From the NCBI GenBank assembly GCA_002492295.1, contig DKYC01000010.1:48087-55007 (forward strand): a DNA stretch of 6,921 nucleotides, given 5' to 3'. Shown piece after piece: positions 4,552 to 6,921 of this stretch; position 1 is the stretch's first letter; every line of letters begins with the position of its first letter. The stretch is from Lachnospiraceae bacterium UBA7110. Lineage in GTDB: Bacteria > Bacillota > Clostridia > Lachnospirales > Lachnospiraceae. Made by a program: the position numbers and the translations under genes. Below the pieces are notes generated by a model. It saw nothing but the letters and a program-made list of their open reading frames with translations. It was not told the DNA's origin and did no database searches.

Positions 4552-6921
4552 TTATGCCTTTTGGGGCGTATTTTTCTTTTTCTGCAGTACACAGATTGCC
4601 GCAAAGGCGCCAATGCTCAATATCGAGGTCATTATTCCCGGGATAAGTCCTTTCGGGAAATATTTTAGTTCAATCGTGTGCCATCCTTCATCCAAAGCAA
4701 CACTGATGAAGGTATCCGCAAAAAGTTCCATATCCGTTTCCACACCGTCAATAAAAAGCGTCCAGCCCGGTTCATATGCAACAGACATGACAAGCTGCCC
4801 GGCAGTGTTTACATTGATGCTTCCCGTCAGGGACGTTTCGTCATAATCATTGACAATTAATGTCTGTTCACCCAGCCTTGTGATAAATTTATCAAGCACG
4901 GCAGTATCAATTTTGTATACATTTAAATTGAGGGATTCATTATTTTTTGCGTTAAAATTTAAAGATTCTCCCTCATTGTGATATCCGAGGTCTAAAATAA
5001 ATTTCTTTTTAATCTGACTAAAAGTCTTGGACTTCCCTTCATAGTTCATTTCAATATCGTCTATTTTCGTATTGGCTGTATATGCGTAATAATGCGCGCT
5101 TTCCGGGACATAGAAGTCTGCGTCGCTGCCATATGAATTGATATCAGTCAAAAGAAACACATCCTGCGGTATTCCGAGCTTGTGGACAAGACGATTCTGC
5201 CGTTCGATGGGATTGAGGTCTTTGTCCTCATCATCGTCCTCCTCATGGATATTTTCCCGCATATAGTCCGCATTGACAAAAAGCGTGTCAAGCTCGGTGT
5301 CGTCTGTTTCCGTAATCATATAACCGAAAGGCAGCGCGTAGTTGTTTTTGTACAGGTAAAGCTCGCCTTCCGTGTCTGCAAGTTCAAAGACTGTATCATA
5401 TCCCCGGTCAAGTGTATAAAGCATATACCGGTTTGCAAGAAACGCCGCCGTCACGGGAGTGGCACCATCAAAACAGTAATTGACACGGCTGCCCTTCATG
5501 CCATACTTCTCATAAAAGTTGGACACAAGGGAATTAAGGGTTGACGAAAAGTAGGACGAGCCTTGGAAACCGATCAGCATGGCATCGTTCTGCGTTCTCC
5601 GCGCAAATTTGTCAAATCGGAAAAAATCATTTTCTTCATTGCGGACTGTTCTGTCTGTAAGAATCTGATAAGAATCATAATTTGAAAGATACGTATCCCT
5701 TGAAACAGTCGGTACGCTGGTCAGATATGTGTTGATACCCGATTCCGTACCTGTCACCATAAGACCGACAATGACAAACACAACCGGCAGCTTTTCATTT
5801 GTCCTGTAAAAATAGAGAATCACTGCATAAAGTACAAGGAAAATCCCCGTTACAAGAAAACACAGCTCCGTAAAGGAATCATCAGTTACAACTTTCTCAC
5901 AGAAGAGCAAAAAGGCAAGCGCGCCTGAAAACACCGCCAGTATTTCCCGTCCAGAATGTTCCTTTATGTGGATAAAGGCTTCATAACAAAGTACAAGCAT
6001 CAGGAAAATATATAAAAAGGACTGTCTTGCAGGAAGGGAGTCGGGGTAGTTTAAACCATGCCATATAAAGTTTAATATATTGGTGGAAAAGCTAATCAGC
6101 ATAAAGCCAAGCAGCGCAAGCTTTGGTGCCTTTTCCCGCAGCGGTATATTTTTTTGGAGAACATAAAGCGGCGTCAGAATCAGGACTGCGACACCGCAGT
6201 AAATATTAGGCCAGTGGTCAAGCCCTGTTTCGACCGTAACGTTAAAGAAATGGCGTGCAGCCATATCAACTACAGGAAAATATACATCTGCCTTTTTAGG
6301 GAAATTAATATCACTAAACTCCGTGAATTTTAATGCCGCAAACTCCGGCATCAGCAGGATTGCAGCCATTCCGCCCGCAAGCAGGGAGTACAGGACAAAA
6401 CGGATGATTGCCCTCCAGTAAAAATTTTTAAGTCTGTTCAGCCATGAAAAAGAGAGCGCGGCGGAAGACCTGTCATCCTTCGGGTCTCTTGCAATCAAAA
6501 GAACAATAAAGTAAAGGACCAAAAAGATGCATAGCATAATGGACAGATAGTAATTTGAAAGAATGGACAATGCAAGCGTAATGCAGTAAAGCCTGCAGTT
6601 TCCCTCATAAATCAGTTTTTCAAGACCTAGGATTACGACAGGCGCAAGGACTACCACGTCAAGCCACATCACATCCCAGTTGTATGCTGCCAGGAAGCCG
6701 GAAAGTGCGTAAAACAGGGCAAAAAACAGTACTGCCCATGAGTCCGTGTTAAAATGCTTTCTGATATAGTAGGTGAAGCTAAGTCCGCAAAGCCCGGTTT
6801 TCAAAACGACCATGTAGGATAGAAATTCCATTAAGTAGTGCTCTGGAACAAGCACGCAAAGCCAGTTAAAAGGACTTGCGAGATAATACGCATACAGGGC
6901 GATAAAATTGGAGCCTATTCC
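4552..6921 (-). CDS. YfhO-family polytopic membrane protein, 5' end outside the window
   Basis: 789 codons are visible and the frame stays open to the window edge. The in-frame GTG at 6855 is not the start, because the 22 codons before it encode AYYLASPFNW, typical of the N-terminal part of YfhO proteins; perhaps 50-100 residues are missing. About eleven hydrophobic segments fill the first 395 visible residues. A large, mostly polar domain of about 360 residues follows, presumably extracellular, then one last membrane helix (about 758-779) and a basic tail QKKKNTPQKA. The end of the polar domain shows the family's closing beta-sandwich: YEPGWTLFIDG at 716-726 and GWHTIELKYFPKG at 746-758. B. 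subtilis YfhO and Listeria relatives act as GT-C-like glycosyltransferases that decorate teichoic acids with sugars from a lipid carrier; the substrate of this homologue is unknown. An acidic run (EEDDDEDKD) lies near residues 560-568. The gene converges on rqcH and shares its terminator. No partner glycosyltransferase is visible. Confidence 0.85.
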   Translation of the reverse strand, partial: GIGSNFIALYAYYLASPFNWLCVLVPEHYLMEFLSYMVVLKTGLCGLSFTYYIRKHFNTDSWAVLFFALFYALSGFLAAYNWDVMWLDVVVLAPVVILGLEKLIYEGNCRLYCITLALSILSNYYLSIMLCIFLVLYFIVLLIARDPKDDRSSAALSFSWLNRLKNFYWRAIIRFVLYSLLAGGMAAILLMPEFAALKFTEFSDINFPKKADVYFPVVDMAARHFFNVTVETGLDHWPNIYCGVAVLILTPLYVLQKNIPLREKAPKLALLGFMLISFSTNILNFIWHGLNYPDSLPARQSFLYIFLMLVLCYEAFIHIKEHSGREILAVFSGALAFLLFCEKVVTDDSFTELCFLVTGIFLVLYAVILYFYRTNEKLPVVFVIVGLMVTGTESGINTYLTSVPTVSRDTYLSNYDSYQILTDRTVRNEENDFFRFDKFARRTQNDAMLIGFQGSSYFSSTLNSLVSNFYEKYGMKGSRVNYCFDGATPVTAAFLANRYMLYTLDRGYDTVFELADTEGELYLYKNNYALPFGYMITETDDTELDTLFVNADYMRENIHEEDDDEDKDLNPIERQNRLVHKLGIPQDVFLLTDINSYGSDADFYVPESAHYYAYTANTKIDDIEMNYEGKSKTFSQIKKKFILDLGYHNEGESLNFNAKNNESLNLNVYKIDTAVLDKFITRLGEQTLIVNDYDETSLTGSINVNTAGQLVMSVAYEPGWTLFIDGVETDMELFADTFISVALDEGWHTIELKYFPKGLIPGIMTSILSIGAFAAICVLQKKKNTPQKA

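Noticed and set aside
6853..6855. GTG as the start codon of the YfhO-family gene
   Set aside because: The frame is open upstream to the window edge and encodes family-typical membrane sequence, so the gene is truncated by the window, not started here.

Overview
The window looks like a chromosomal segment from an anaerobic, spore-former-related Firmicute, most likely class Clostridia and plausibly Lachnospiraceae. The grounds are a Spo0A-type DNA-binding domain almost identical in its core to clostridial Spo0A, a glycogen synthase, an RqcH/NFACT protein, a YfhO-family membrane protein, AT-rich promoters of SigA type and purine-rich ribosome binding sites. The assignment to a family is inference; nothing here fixes the genus.

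Layout. The left edge holds the 5' two thirds of a tRNA-Val(UAC) gene on the minus strand, with its own strong promoter and a short hairpin leader. About 370 bases without a convincing gene follow (117-491), holding a repeat copy, several dyads and the probable promoter and folded leader of the next gene. On the plus strand come a 180-residue Spo0A-like protein that has lost most of its receiver domain (492-1034), a second intergenic region with a good promoter and a folded leader of about 185 bases (1035-1279), glgA (1280-2731), and rqcH (2748-4499) only 16 bases behind glgA. A strong hairpin with A and T tracts on both sides ends this run and probably also ends the convergent gene on the minus strand, a YfhO-family polytopic membrane protein (4552-6921) whose 5' end lies outside the window.

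How the genes relate. glgA and rqcH probably share a transcript, but their functions (storage polysaccharide synthesis and rescue of stalled nascent chains) are not obviously linked. The Spo0A-like gene lies just upstream of glgA and in the same direction. Granulose (glycogen) storage is tied to Spo0A in solventogenic clostridia, so a functional link is possible, but no Spo0A box is visible at the glgA promoter.

The two most interesting points are the Spo0A paralogue, whose first 30 or so residues still align with the start of a receiver domain while the phosphorylation region is gone, and a short repeat found in both intergenic regions, one copy lying inside a leader that appears able to form alternative base pairings ahead of glgA.
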